Shown: piece after piece, positions 23,449 through 32,805 of the stretch | How positions within the stretch are numbered: the stretch's first letter is position 1 | How the letters are laid out: every line of letters starts with the position of its first letter | Assembly: GCA_024628785.1 (NCBI GenBank) | Contig: CP102407.1 | Coordinates: forward strand, 1-50,305 | Direction: 5' to 3' | From: Fusobacteria bacterium ZRK30 | GTDB lineage: Bacteria > Fusobacteriota > Fusobacteriia > Fusobacteriales > Fusobacteriaceae | Length of the DNA: 50,305 nucleotides | Position numbers and translations under genes: made by a program | Notes under the pieces: generated by a model | Databases searched by the model: none | What the model was told of the DNA's origin: nothing | What the model saw: the letters and a program-made list of their open reading frames with translations, nothing else

Positions 23449-25233
23449 ATGTATACTTCTAAAACTAAAAATGATGATTTAAAAAAATGGTTTGAAATGA
23501 AAGAAAGAAAAAGAAAAAAATATAACAGTTCTGTTTGGATACCATTAAAATCTAAAGAAACTATAATTAAAGAAGGAAAAATGGGAAATGTTGGATTTAA
23601 AAAAGAATTTTTATATAATGGATCTATTGCTTTTCCAATAGATAAAAAAGAAGAGGCTGTTAAATTAAAATGGATGGATATAGGGATTAATAATCAAAAA
23701 AGTTGGTATGATGATAAATATTATCCTTGTGATATCTATGAAAATCCATATAATAATCTAAAAGGAATACATTTAGTTTTAGAACAAGAAGTAATTAGAG
23801 AAAATTACAGAAGGTGGTATTTACATCAAGATTTAATTTTTGCTTTAAAACTTGAACAAATTAAAGATAGTTGGGTTTGTCCAGAAGAAAATTATTCAGA
23901 AGTAGCTAGATTAAAAAGAGATGAGGAAGGAAATCCAATTCTTATAGAGATAAAATCTGAGTATTTAAAAGATTATTTGTGTGCTAGAAATATGGGATTA
24001 TATATAACTTCTTATGCTGAAAGAAGTTTGTGCCATGAAGATGATGATTTAATTATAGATGAGGAAAATGAAGATGACATGATAAAGCACGAAATTTATA
24101 CTCGTGAAACTTATGAAGGCGGTTTCCCCTTTGGAGAAGAGATAGCTGTATTTAATACCTGGAGAACAGATGTGAAAGAATATGACGAAATTCCTGACTT
24201 ATCAGCAGAACCCTCAGATGAAAATATTGAACAAGTTAATTATATAAAAAAATTTGAAGGGAAAAAGGTTTTAACTACATATAGCAGACTTTGGTTTAAT
24301 GAATGGGTAGAAGCAGGAAAATTAAGTCCAAGAGTAAGAGGAGATTATATTGACTCAAATGTTGAATTTATAATAGATGCTTCTGGGAGTAAAATTAAAG
24401 GTAATGATTTAAGAAGTTGTGGAAAATGGCTATGGTTTAAACCTGAAGTAATCAGTCATTTATATAATCAACGCGATGGAAAGCTTGAATTTTATAGTCA
24501 AAATACAGGTGTAATATCTTATCTTTATAGCTATGATACTATTTTTGGAATAAATGATTTAGGCTATATTAATGTTTATTCAGAAGATATATGGATGTTG
24601 TCTGAATTAGAAAAAAAATTGTGGAGTTCGTACAACATTACTCCTGAAGGAGGAATATCAAAAGAACTTTATATGTCTCAGGTACTAGCAAAATCAACTA
24701 ATACAAGTGCACCAGATTTTTATTTAGAAAAACTTCTTACTAATTTAAATAATCTCTCATCTAGTTTATTTGGAATAAAATTATTTAGAGAACATTTTGA
24801 AATATCTAAAATACTTAAAACAATACATAGGTTTAGAGTATTTAAAGAGGATGATATTTATGATTTATCCAAAGATATAGCAAGAGTAATTATTGATGAC
24901 TTAAATAAAGAAGAAATTTTAAATATATTACCTAAAAATAAGGAATATAAAAAACTAGGTTCTATTAAACTTTTAGAAAAAGTATTGGAATTAAAGATAT
25001 CTAATGATGATGTTAGAAAAATAACTAAACCAATAGTAGGAATATATGAATTAAGACACTGTTCGGCACATCTTCCTAGTTCTGAAAAAGACAAAATATT
25101 TAACTTGGTTGAAATAGATAGAAATAAACCTTATATTTTTCAAGGGTATGAGTTGATATTAGATTGTGTTAAAAGTTTGAGTAATATAGAATATATCTTT
25201 AAAAATTGGAATAGATTTAAAGATAATATATAA
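23449..25233 (+). CDS. HEPN-domain protein inside the type I RM locus
   Basis: A 594-residue protein of unknown family. The C-terminal 150 residues are helical and contain IYELRHCSAHLPSSEK, in which Arg536 and His541 form the RX4H motif of HEPN ribonucleases (Apea-like). The N-terminal 430 residues are a large mixed domain rich in Trp, Tyr and acidic residues, possibly a sensor. Genes placed inside restriction loci, such as prrC and rloC, often encode HEPN anticodon nucleases that fire when restriction fails; this arrangement suggests a similar back-up, but there is no NTPase motif as in those. It sits between the half HsdS and hsdM in one operon. Confidence 0.7.
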   Translation: MYTSKTKNDDLKKWFEMKERKRKKYNSSVWIPLKSKETIIKEGKMGNVGFKKEFLYNGSIAFPIDKKEEAVKLKWMDIGINNQKSWYDDKYYPCDIYENPYNNLKGIHLVLEQEVIRENYRRWYLHQDLIFALKLEQIKDSWVCPEENYSEVARLKRDEEGNPILIEIKSEYLKDYLCARNMGLYITSYAERSLCHEDDDLIIDEENEDDMIKHEIYTRETYEGGFPFGEEIAVFNTWRTDVKEYDEIPDLSAEPSDENIEQVNYIKKFEGKKVLTTYSRLWFNEWVEAGKLSPRVRGDYIDSNVEFIIDASGSKIKGNDLRSCGKWLWFKPEVISHLYNQRDGKLEFYSQNTGVISYLYSYDTIFGINDLGYINVYSEDIWMLSELEKKLWSSYNITPEGGISKELYMSQVLAKSTNTSAPDFYLEKLLTNLNNLSSSLFGIKLFREHFEISKILKTIHRFRVFKEDDIYDLSKDIARVIIDDLNKEEILNILPKNKEYKKLGSIKLLEKVLELKISNDDVRKITKPIVGIYELRHCSAHLPSSEKDKIFNLVEIDRNKPYIFQGYELILDCVKSLSNIEYIFKNWNRFKDNI

Positions 25234-25263
25234 AAAAATAAAGATAAATTTTGGAGGAATAAA

Positions 25264-26811
25264 ATGGAAACAACACATAAAGCAGAATTGGAAAAAAGGT
25301 TATGGGCAATAGCTAATGATCTGAGAGGACAAATGGGAGCAGATGAATTTCGTGATTATATCTTGGGGTTAATATTTTTTAAATATTTATCTGAAAAGAT
25401 AGAGACATATCTGGATAAAGAATTAGTAGAAGATGAGATTAAATTTAGAGAGGTAAAAGACAAGGAATTATTGGAGGATCTGCAAGATGAAGCCCTGGAT
25501 ATGTTAGGATTTTATTTAGAACCTAAATATCTATTTAGAAATATAGTGGCTGATGCCAAGGAAGATAAATTTATATTGGAAGAACTCCAAAGTGCACTTA
25601 GAGAGATAGAAAAATCAACTATGGGAAGTGAGAGTGAGGAGGATTTTTCTGGATTATTTGAAGATTTGGATCTGTCTTCATCAAAATTAGGAAACTCTGA
25701 AAAAAAGAAAAATGAACTTATCTCAAAGGTATTAATTCATTTAGGAGAGATTGATTTTAACCTTGAAAACACTGAAATAGACGTTTTGGGAGATGCCTAT
25801 GAGTATCTGATAGGTCAGTTTGCAAGTGGGGCAGGAAAGAAGGCAGGGGAATTTTATACACCTCAACAAGTATCAAAGATATTAGCTAAATTGGTAACAT
25901 TGGGAAAAGACAAGATAAAGTCAGTTTATGATCCTACCTGTGGATCTGGTTCATTATTACTTAGAACATCTAAGGAAAGTGAAGTGGGACATTTTTACGG
26001 TCAGGAATTAAATAGAACTACATACAATCTGGCTCGTATGAATATGATATTACATGACGTTAAATTTAGTGATTTTGACATTAAATTAGATGATACTCTG
26101 GAACACCCACAACATCTGGATAAGAAGTTTGAAGCAATTATTGCAAACCCCCCTTTCTCTGCAAAATGGAATGCTGATAATCTAAAATTATCCGATGAGA
26201 GATTTAGTCCCTATGGAAAGTTAGCACCTAAAACAAAGGCAGACTTTGCATTTGTACAACATATGATTCACCACTTAGACGAGAATGGAACTATGGCTGT
26301 GGTATTGCCTCACGGGGTATTATTTAGAGGAGCAGGAGAAGGAATGATAAGAAAGTTCCTAATCGAAGAAAGAAACTACCTAGACGCAGTAATTGGCCTT
26401 CCTGCTAATATATTTTATGGGACATCTATTCCAACTTGTATCCTGGTACTAAAAAAATGCAGAGAAAGGGATGACAGTATTTTATTTGTAGATGCAAGTG
26501 GAAAAGATTGTTTTGAAAAAGCTAAGAATCAAAATTATTTGAGAGATTCTGATGTAGATACAATTATTGAAACATATAAAGAAAGAAAGGAAAAAGAAAA
26601 ATTCTCACATTTAGCCAGCTTAGATGAGGTAAGGGAAAATGACTATAATCTAAATATCCCAAGGTATGTAGATACTTTTGAAGAGGAAGAGGAAGTAGAC
26701 CTGGAAAAAGTGGCAGATGAGATAATAAAGATAGATGAAGATATGAAGGCTATAGATGAAGAGATCAAGAAATACTGTGAAGAGCTTGGAATAAAAGCTC
26801 CAATGGTTTAA
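25264..26811 (+). CDS. hsdM: Type I modification methyltransferase HsdM
   Basis: A 515-residue N6-adenine methyltransferase. The N-terminal helical domain (KRLWAIANDLRGQMGADEFRDY) is the HsdM_N type. SAM motif I is YDPTCGSGSLLL (near residue 223) and catalytic motif IV is ANPPFS (near 295). It methylates the target defined by HsdS and protects plasmid and host. It starts after TTGGAGG and is followed two bases later by the hsdS region. Confidence 0.95.
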   Translation: METTHKAELEKRLWAIANDLRGQMGADEFRDYILGLIFFKYLSEKIETYLDKELVEDEIKFREVKDKELLEDLQDEALDMLGFYLEPKYLFRNIVADAKEDKFILEELQSALREIEKSTMGSESEEDFSGLFEDLDLSSSKLGNSEKKKNELISKVLIHLGEIDFNLENTEIDVLGDAYEYLIGQFASGAGKKAGEFYTPQQVSKILAKLVTLGKDKIKSVYDPTCGSGSLLLRTSKESEVGHFYGQELNRTTYNLARMNMILHDVKFSDFDIKLDDTLEHPQHLDKKFEAIIANPPFSAKWNADNLKLSDERFSPYGKLAPKTKADFAFVQHMIHHLDENGTMAVVLPHGVLFRGAGEGMIRKFLIEERNYLDAVIGLPANIFYGTSIPTCILVLKKCRERDDSILFVDASGKDCFEKAKNQNYLRDSDVDTIIETYKERKEKEKFSHLASLDEVRENDYNLNIPRYVDTFEEEEEVDLEKVADEIIKIDEDMKAIDEEIKKYCEELGIKAPMV

Positions 26812-26821
26812 GGTGGTAGTG

Positions 26822-28036
26822 ATGAAAAAATTACAACCAGAATTAAGGTTTAAAGAATTTAGTGGGGACTGGGAAGAAAAGAAGTTAGGAGAAGTTTCAA
26901 AAAATACAATGTACGGAATGAATAGTTCTGCTATTAAATATGATGGGAAACACAAATATATAAGAATAACAGATATAAATGAGAATTCAAGAAAATTTTC
27001 TCCTAGACCTTTAAGTTCTCCTGATGGAAATATTGAAGAAAAATTTAAGTTAATAGAAAATGATATTTTATTTACTAGAACTGGGGCTAGTGTAGGAAAA
27101 ACATATATATATAATAAAGAAGATGGAGATTTATATTTTGCAGGGTTTTTAATTAAATTTAATATTGATAAAGCAAATTCTAAATTTATATTTAATTCAA
27201 CATTAAAAGAGAAATATAATAAATGGGTATCAATAATGTCTATGAGATCAGGACAACCAGGAATAAATGCAGAAGAATATAAGAGTTTAAGATTAAATTT
27301 ACCAACTATCTCAGAACAAGAAAAAATAGCTAATTTTCTCTCATCTATGGATGAAAAAATTCAGAAATTAGAGGGAAAAAAGGAGAAGCTAGGAGAATAT
27401 AAGAAGGGAATAATGCAGAAGGTCTTTTCACAGGAGATTAGGTTTAAAGATGAGGATGGTCAAAGTTTTCCTGATTGGGAGGAGAAGAAGTTAGGAGAAA
27501 TAGCCCATATAAAAAGAGGTGCTTCACCTAGACCTATAACTGATCCCAAATGGTTTTCTGATAAAAAAGAAGTCGGATGGGTTAGAATATCTGATGTTAG
27601 TAAATCCAATAAATACCTCAAAGAAACATTACAATATCTTTCGGATGAGGGAATTAAAAAAAGCAGATATATTGAACCTGAAAATATGATTATGAGTATT
27701 TGTGCAACTATTGGAAAGCCAATTTATACAACTTTTCCAGTATGTATTCATGATGGATTTATAGTGTTTGATAAATTACAATCAAATAAGGAATATTTAT
27801 ATTATTTTCTACAAATGATACAAAAAAGATGGTATAGATATGGTCAACCCGGTACTCAAGTAAACTTAAATTCCGATATAGTTTCATCAGAAAAAATACC
27901 TTATCCTTGCCTTGAAGAACAAGAAAAAATAGCTGATTTTTTATCTTCTATGGATGAAAAGATCGAGAAGGTTAAGGGAGAGATAGATAGGATGGAGGAG
28001 TTTAAGAAGGGATTGTTGCAAGGGATGTTTGTGTAG
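26822..28036 (+). CDS. hsdS: Type I specificity subunit HsdS
   Basis: About 404 residues with two target-recognition domains separated and ended by the conserved helices EKIANFLSSMDEKI and EKIADFLSSMDEKI. Each half starts with a similar WEEKKLGE sequence, the usual circular symmetry of HsdS. I placed the start at ATG 26822 because AAGGTGG lies 5 bases upstream; GTG at 26813 is possible. It sets the bipartite recognition sequence. The repeated central and distal parts could allow recombination with other hsdS genes. Confidence 0.93.
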   Translation: MKKLQPELRFKEFSGDWEEKKLGEVSKNTMYGMNSSAIKYDGKHKYIRITDINENSRKFSPRPLSSPDGNIEEKFKLIENDILFTRTGASVGKTYIYNKEDGDLYFAGFLIKFNIDKANSKFIFNSTLKEKYNKWVSIMSMRSGQPGINAEEYKSLRLNLPTISEQEKIANFLSSMDEKIQKLEGKKEKLGEYKKGIMQKVFSQEIRFKDEDGQSFPDWEEKKLGEIAHIKRGASPRPITDPKWFSDKKEVGWVRISDVSKSNKYLKETLQYLSDEGIKKSRYIEPENMIMSICATIGKPIYTTFPVCIHDGFIVFDKLQSNKEYLYYFLQMIQKRWYRYGQPGTQVNLNSDIVSSEKIPYPCLEEQEKIADFLSSMDEKIEKVKGEIDRMEEFKKGLLQGMFV

Positions 28037-28161
28037 GGTTTTAAATTTTATTTCTTTTTATGGTAATTTTTATTATAAGAGCCAGGTAATTGTTTTATGA
28101 GATAGAGGCGGAGAAAGACAAGCTAATATGTGAAGAGATAGTAGCATAAAATATTATTAAA

Positions 28162-28199
28162 AAAATGACCTCCTAGGATTAATTTTAGGAGGTCATTTT
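28162..28199 (+). terminator. Terminator of the modification operon
   Basis: A perfect 14-bp stem AAAATGACCTCCTA/TAGGAGGTCATTTT, about 125 bases after hsdS. The following 230 bases to the next gene hold only a promoter-like GGTATACT at about 28385. Confidence 0.88.
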
Positions 28200-28431
28200 A
28201 TATTCACGGCTTATCATCTATATATAAGTCCTATAACTAAAATATATGAATAAAATTATGATGATTATATATTTAGATTAGGACAAAAATGTCGCAATCT
28301 AAATTGACCTTATTAGCAGAGTTGAAATGTTAAATTAAATTGTAAATAAATGGTACTAAAACTTAGAAAAACTGAGAAAATAAGGTATACTTGTAGTGGT
28401 AAAACCTTTATAAAATAGGAGGTGAAAAGCT

Positions 28432-28983
28432 TTGAACATCGATATGATATTAACTCAAAAAGAGATGTATTTTAAAATGGCTGACGAAATGCATCAATTA
28501 GCGGAAATAATTTCAAAAGAATACCTTTTAAGTTTCTGTGAAAATGATTATATATATAATATAAAATATGCAACAATGAAAAATGAATTTTTTAAAATAT
28601 CTAACTTAGAAATAGATAGTGTATTTAAAAAAATTGAAGAAGAGATCTCAGAGATAAATGAAAGTAGAATCAAAAACTATTTTGAAAGATGCCACAGGTA
28701 TTGGACTGCTATTCAGAGTAATCTTAAGCAGATTTTCAGATATGACTTGAAGAATATTTTAGAAGAAGTTCAAAGGCTCAGCTCTGAAATAGATAGGATA
28801 AAAGTAAGTGAAAAAAACAGTAACAAATTGAAGCAAAGAATAAAAAAACTATTTAAAAAATTTTTTAGTAAAATTGAATTAATATTGGGAATACCAGCAA
28901 ATAATTTCAAATATTTTGAACTTTATAGTTTAGGATATTGTCATCAAGTAGCAACGGAACAATTTAGAGTACAACTAAACTAA
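28432..28983 (+). CDS. Uncharacterised helical protein
   Basis: A 183-residue protein starting with TTG, chosen because AGGAGGTG lies 7 bases upstream. It is almost all helix, with a likely coiled coil at about residues 95-140 (LKNILEEVQRLSSEIDRIK) and a basic patch KLKQRIKKLFKKFF. No motif is recognised. The sequence before it (GGTATACTTGTAGTGGTA) resembles the region before the recombinase gene at about 31450, so the two may share a promoter type. Confidence 0.6.
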   Translation: MNIDMILTQKEMYFKMADEMHQLAEIISKEYLLSFCENDYIYNIKYATMKNEFFKISNLEIDSVFKKIEEEISEINESRIKNYFERCHRYWTAIQSNLKQIFRYDLKNILEEVQRLSSEIDRIKVSEKNSNKLKQRIKKLFKKFFSKIELILGIPANNFKYFELYSLGYCHQVATEQFRVQLN

Positions 28984-29127
28984 ACCTCCTGAATAGAGAG
29001 GGCTTTTAATATGCCTTCCTTTTGATTATGAGTATTTTAAGATCAAAATTTATTCAGGGGGATTTTATATTTTTTGAAAAATATATTACTTCCCTAAGAG
29101 AAAAACAAATACAGGGAGGTTTTTTTG

Positions 29128-30039
29128 ATGGAAAAAAACCAGGTTGATTTTTTCAATCAAGGGCCAGATACTGCAAGCTTGGTTATTGAAACTCCTTATA
29201 CAAGAGATACAATATTGAGTTTAAGGTCAGAGCACCCAATGTTGAAATCAATTATTAAGGTGCAAATAAATAAATTTGGAAATATAAAGTTGGTTTTTCA
29301 AGTGAGTAAATTCGTTGATAACACAAGGCTAGTCAATGATGTAGAACTTTTTATTGAATATGTGGAGAAATGTTTGAAAATCCTCAAAGCGAAAGTGCTA
29401 CACCTGGAAAGGATAGACATAGCTCTAGATAGTAGGAATAAACTTAATAACTATAAAAAATTAGCTAGACTGATAGTGTTGTGTGTAGCTCAAAAGAAGA
29501 GGATAAGAACAGCTTTTAGAGTAGAAAATTTAACGGATCTGGAGGAGAAAACCGTTAAATTGAGGTCAGATAAGTTTGAAATGACTTTTTATTCTAGGGA
29601 AGATAGAGGGATCCATAGTGCTAAAAGTAGATTGGAAATGAGATATAAGAGGGAAGTTGAAGAGAAGTGGAAAAGTCAGATAAGAAATAGGATCAAAGAA
29701 AGCACCGGCCTTTTTACAAGGTTGAATATAGAACTTAAAACGGTGGAACGGATAATAGTGAGGGCCTTGAGTGAAGAGTATAAAACTTTTATAGAGGAAG
29801 GTATCATAAGAAGTTTTACTGATTATATTGTTAAAAGGGAGGGGTTTATTTACACCAAAACTATATTTGATGAATTATATAAGATCTCTGGATTGAAGGG
29901 AAACTCAAATAATTGGCTAAAAGATCATAGGTCAACCAGAAAAGGTGCTTTGAACTTTATCAGTTTCAGGGATGTGAATGACTTTTCTTCAAAGGCTAAA
30001 GCAAAGTTAAAGCAACTGAAATCTAATCCATCCCCTTAA
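29128..30039 (+). CDS. Putative rolling-circle/phage-type replication protein
   Basis: A 303-residue basic protein starting at ATG 29128 after GGGAGG. The segment VLHLERIDIALDSRNKL and the later FEMTFYSREDRG...SRLEMRYKREV resemble the RIDIALD and R-E motifs of Rep_trans or filamentous-phage type replication initiators. I do not see a full HUH motif. If correct it is a second replication function beside the Rep_3 initiator, pointing to a fused replicon. A long perfect inverted repeat lies 140 bases downstream. Confidence 0.5.
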   Translation: MEKNQVDFFNQGPDTASLVIETPYTRDTILSLRSEHPMLKSIIKVQINKFGNIKLVFQVSKFVDNTRLVNDVELFIEYVEKCLKILKAKVLHLERIDIALDSRNKLNNYKKLARLIVLCVAQKKRIRTAFRVENLTDLEEKTVKLRSDKFEMTFYSREDRGIHSAKSRLEMRYKREVEEKWKSQIRNRIKESTGLFTRLNIELKTVERIIVRALSEEYKTFIEEGIIRSFTDYIVKREGFIYTKTIFDELYKISGLKGNSNNWLKDHRSTRKGALNFISFRDVNDFSSKAKAKLKQLKSNPSP

Positions 30040-30177
30040 ATGCAGAAAATGAAATTTAGTAAAATCTTCTTTAGGGAATGAATATTAAAGGCTGGGAAAG
30101 TTTTAGGGGAAATACTTTGACAAGTAAGGATAAAAGAAAGAAAATTTATTAGCCTTAGCTAAAAAAGCTGATTGGAA

Positions 30178-30214
30178 TTTGCATATAGGGGGGGATTACC
30201 CCCCTATATGCAAA
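30178..30214. repeat. 16-bp perfect inverted repeat with a G7/C6 core
   Basis: TTTGCATATAGGGGGG (30178-30193), a five-base GATTA loop, then the exact complement (30199-30214). It is not followed by a T run on either strand, so it is not a standard terminator. The core TATAGGGGGG...CCCCCCTATA is also similar to the CsoR operators. It could be a replication-origin hairpin for the upstream Rep-like gene or a protein-binding site. Confidence 0.7.
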
Positions 30215-30373
30215 AAAATAAAAACCTTTCATTTCTTATGTAACTACTAAAAATAAAGGTGTAGAGGACGTTTGAAGTGAGTATTTTTGACTTAGTGTAT
30301 AGGAAGTGTATAGGAAATAAATATTTAAGGTATTTTTTATAGTTTATTACAAAGAAATTTTAGGAGGAATAAA

Positions 30374-30559
30374 ATGGGAACCTACGTAGCAAACCAAGAG
30401 AGAATAAATTTAAATAAGAGAAGAATTAAAAAACTTCTAACAGAGAACCCAGGTATTAACAACAGATCTATCCAAAAGCAAGTAGAGATATCTCATATGA
30501 GCTACTATAGACATTATAGTGAGTATGTAAGCGAAGTAAGAAACCAGATGTTTAAATAG
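30374..30559 (+). CDS. Small HTH protein
   Basis: A 61-residue basic protein after AGGAGGAAT. Residues about 20-48 form a helix-turn-helix (LLTENPGINNRSIQKQVEIS), followed by YYRHYSEYVSEVRNQM. The same kind of module ends the tyrosine recombinase at 31512-32702 (LLADNPKITQKALGEKLSVT...FGEFVKNIKKDL). It may be a regulator or accessory factor binding the same sites as the recombinase. Confidence 0.65.
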   Translation: MGTYVANQERINLNKRRIKKLLTENPGINNRSIQKQVEISHMSYYRHYSEYVSEVRNQMFK

Positions 30560-30594
30560 GGGTAGATTGAAAGGAATATTAAGGAGGAATAAGA

Positions 30595-30939
30595 ATGGAT
30601 TTAAAAATAAAAGAATATAAATGTACTGAAAAACATGGAGGAGATAGGATGAAATGGTTAAACATAGAAGGTATCAAAAAAATTAAAACATTAGAAGAAT
30701 TTGAGAGATGGGAAAAAATAGAAGAAGAAAAAGAAGAAAAGTTTGATTATAAAAAAATGACAACACTGGAAAAGATTAAGAATCTAGAAGATGCTAAAAA
30801 AATACATAACAAATTAGAAACAGATGATAGAATCATAGAAATAACAAAACATTATAAAGGTAACAAAGAAGAAATGATAGAAGTAGTAATTGAAATGAGA
30901 ATTAACGGTAACATTGAGCGAAAAATTTTGATTAATTAA
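30595..30939 (+). CDS. Small charged protein of unknown function
   Basis: A 114-residue, Lys/Glu-rich, mostly helical protein. There are two good starts: ATG 30595 with AAGGAGG, and ATG 30649 with GGAGGAG (MKWLNIEGIKKI). No motif is recognised. It may be translated in two forms. Confidence 0.55.
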   Translation: MDLKIKEYKCTEKHGGDRMKWLNIEGIKKIKTLEEFERWEKIEEEKEEKFDYKKMTTLEKIKNLEDAKKIHNKLETDDRIIEITKHYKGNKEEMIEVVIEMRINGNIERKILIN

Positions 30940-31511
30940 AAATTAGAGTATAATCAAAAATCTCAGTTTTTATCCCTAAGAAGATTTAGTCTAATAAAGA
31001 TTAATTTTCTTAGGGAGTTTTATTTTTACAAATAAATTTTAAATCTTCTGATAAATTTATCGATAGTGAATATTGTACGTTCTTTTTTATTTAATAAATT
31101 GACAAAATGATGGGGTAAAAAATGATGACCCAGAAAAAATGTAACTTTTTGTAATAAATAGCATAAAAAAGCATAATAAAAATTGTACCTGAAAAGTGTA
31201 ATAAGCTATTGAAAAGATTGGGGAGATCCAAAGTTAAAAAATCCTAAAAATGTAGGCAAAATTACACCCCAAATAAAAATCCCACTATCAGGAAAAAATA
31301 TAGGTGATAGTTATCTACAAAAAGTTCCTCTCAAAAGACCTAAATCCTTATAAATAAAGGGATAGAGAGTATCATTCCATTAGATATTAAATCCATCATA
31401 GAATTTTATAGCTACATAATGAATATTAAGTAGCCTTGTATACATTATTGAGGTATACTAGTAGTAGCAAGGGTTATATAAAAGTGGATAGACTATTAAG
31501 GAGGGGATATT
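30940..31511 (+). other. Intergenic region with terminator, upstream of the recombinase
   Basis: A 9-bp stem CCCTAAGAA (30974-30982)/TTCTTAGGG (31007-31015) with a T-rich tail is a likely terminator. The rest is AT-rich. Near 31436-31460 the repeated GTATAC and the sequence GAGGTATACTAGTAGTAGCAAGG resemble the region before the gene at 28432 and may be a promoter or a recombinase site. Confidence 0.55.
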
Positions 31512-32702
31512 ATGTCAAAAAATCCCAATACGAAGGAAGACAAGAGAGAGATTTTATTTAAAAATTACAATTTCAGCGATAAATTAGAAAAATTTTTAGC
31601 CAGGTTAAAAAGAAATTCAAAAAAGAAACTGACATCTATAACTTTGAGGAATTATGAGACATGGATAAATGTATTTTTAGCTTATGTAAGAAAAACTAAA
31701 AAAGGGGTCTCCCAGGAGGAAAATGCTGCTATAATAGAAAATCTAAAAATAGTATCCAATGGATACATTGATCATATGGTAAAGGAAGGTAAAAAAGCTA
31801 CTACCATCAACCACTATATAGGCGCTTTAAATATGTTACTGGATTATTCCAAAGTAAAAGAATTGGATGTCTATGAAGAAGTTCCAGATGGAGAAGAAGA
31901 TGAACTTTATAAGGTGGCCAGAGTGAAGGAAGATCTCAACATTACTTTATCAGATGATAAGGTCATGCAGAATGGAGATTACTTAAAATTATTGGAAGTG
32001 GCCAGTGAGGATAAAAGAGCATTAGCTATATTTTCATTTCTCTATGACTCCGGGGCTAGGATATCGGAAGCTTTACAAATCAAGGTAGAAGACTTGGTTA
32101 GAGATCATCAAGGACTAGAGGCTACTATCCAAAGAAAAGGTGGCGGTACTAGAGACGTGGATTTTTCTAATCACGCTATTAAATATCTGGAAGATTATCT
32201 GAAAGAAACAGGACGGTCCCTAAATAGTATAGGACCTATCTTTACCAATAAAAGAACTGGAGAAGGTCTTATCGATAAGACTATTCATAAGATCATCAAG
32301 AAATATGCAAGGCTCACAGGTTTACCTACCTCGAAATTTTTCTGCCACTCATTTAGAAAATCTTATGCAAGAAATCTCTATGATAATGGGGATGGGCTAG
32401 ACATAACTGAGGTGCAAGGAGCATTAGGACATAAAAGAATAAGCACTACACAATTATATCTTAGAAAGAGTAATTCAGATATAAGGGAGAGAAAAAGAGA
32501 ACAAAAAAGGAAAAAATGGCTTCAAACTATCAGTAAAAAATATTTAGGAGATAAAGAAAAATTACAGATAATTAAACTACTGGCAGATAATCCAAAAATA
32601 ACCCAGAAGGCATTAGGTGAAAAATTAAGTGTCACCAGTACAACATTCAACAGAAAATTTGGCGAATTTGTAAAAAATATAAAAAAAGATTTAGATCTTT
32701 AA
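31512..32702 (+). CDS. Tyrosine recombinase with C-terminal HTH
   Basis: A 396-residue integrase/XerC-like enzyme. The N-terminal SAM-like core-binding domain spans about 20-120. Catalytic residues visible are Arg183 (YDSGARISEAL), His279 and Arg282 (CHSFRKSYARN), His307 (GALGHKRIS) and Tyr316 (TTQLYLRKS). After the catalytic domain an extra 60 residues form an HTH like that of the small protein at 30374. On a plasmid its most likely job is resolving multimers, but integration of a mobile element is possible. Start ATG follows GGAGGGG. Confidence 0.9.
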   Translation: MSKNPNTKEDKREILFKNYNFSDKLEKFLARLKRNSKKKLTSITLRNYETWINVFLAYVRKTKKGVSQEENAAIIENLKIVSNGYIDHMVKEGKKATTINHYIGALNMLLDYSKVKELDVYEEVPDGEEDELYKVARVKEDLNITLSDDKVMQNGDYLKLLEVASEDKRALAIFSFLYDSGARISEALQIKVEDLVRDHQGLEATIQRKGGGTRDVDFSNHAIKYLEDYLKETGRSLNSIGPIFTNKRTGEGLIDKTIHKIIKKYARLTGLPTSKFFCHSFRKSYARNLYDNGDGLDITEVQGALGHKRISTTQLYLRKSNSDIRERKREQKRKKWLQTISKKYLGDKEKLQIIKLLADNPKITQKALGEKLSVTSTTFNRKFGEFVKNIKKDLDL

Positions 32703-32805
32703 AATATAGAGTAAATTTAAGCGTGATCAAGGTCTAAACATACAGGCCTTGAAAACAAAAGAGCTTAGATCGCAAATAAGAGTGTTGTTTTTGGAGGTGG
32801 TAGAT

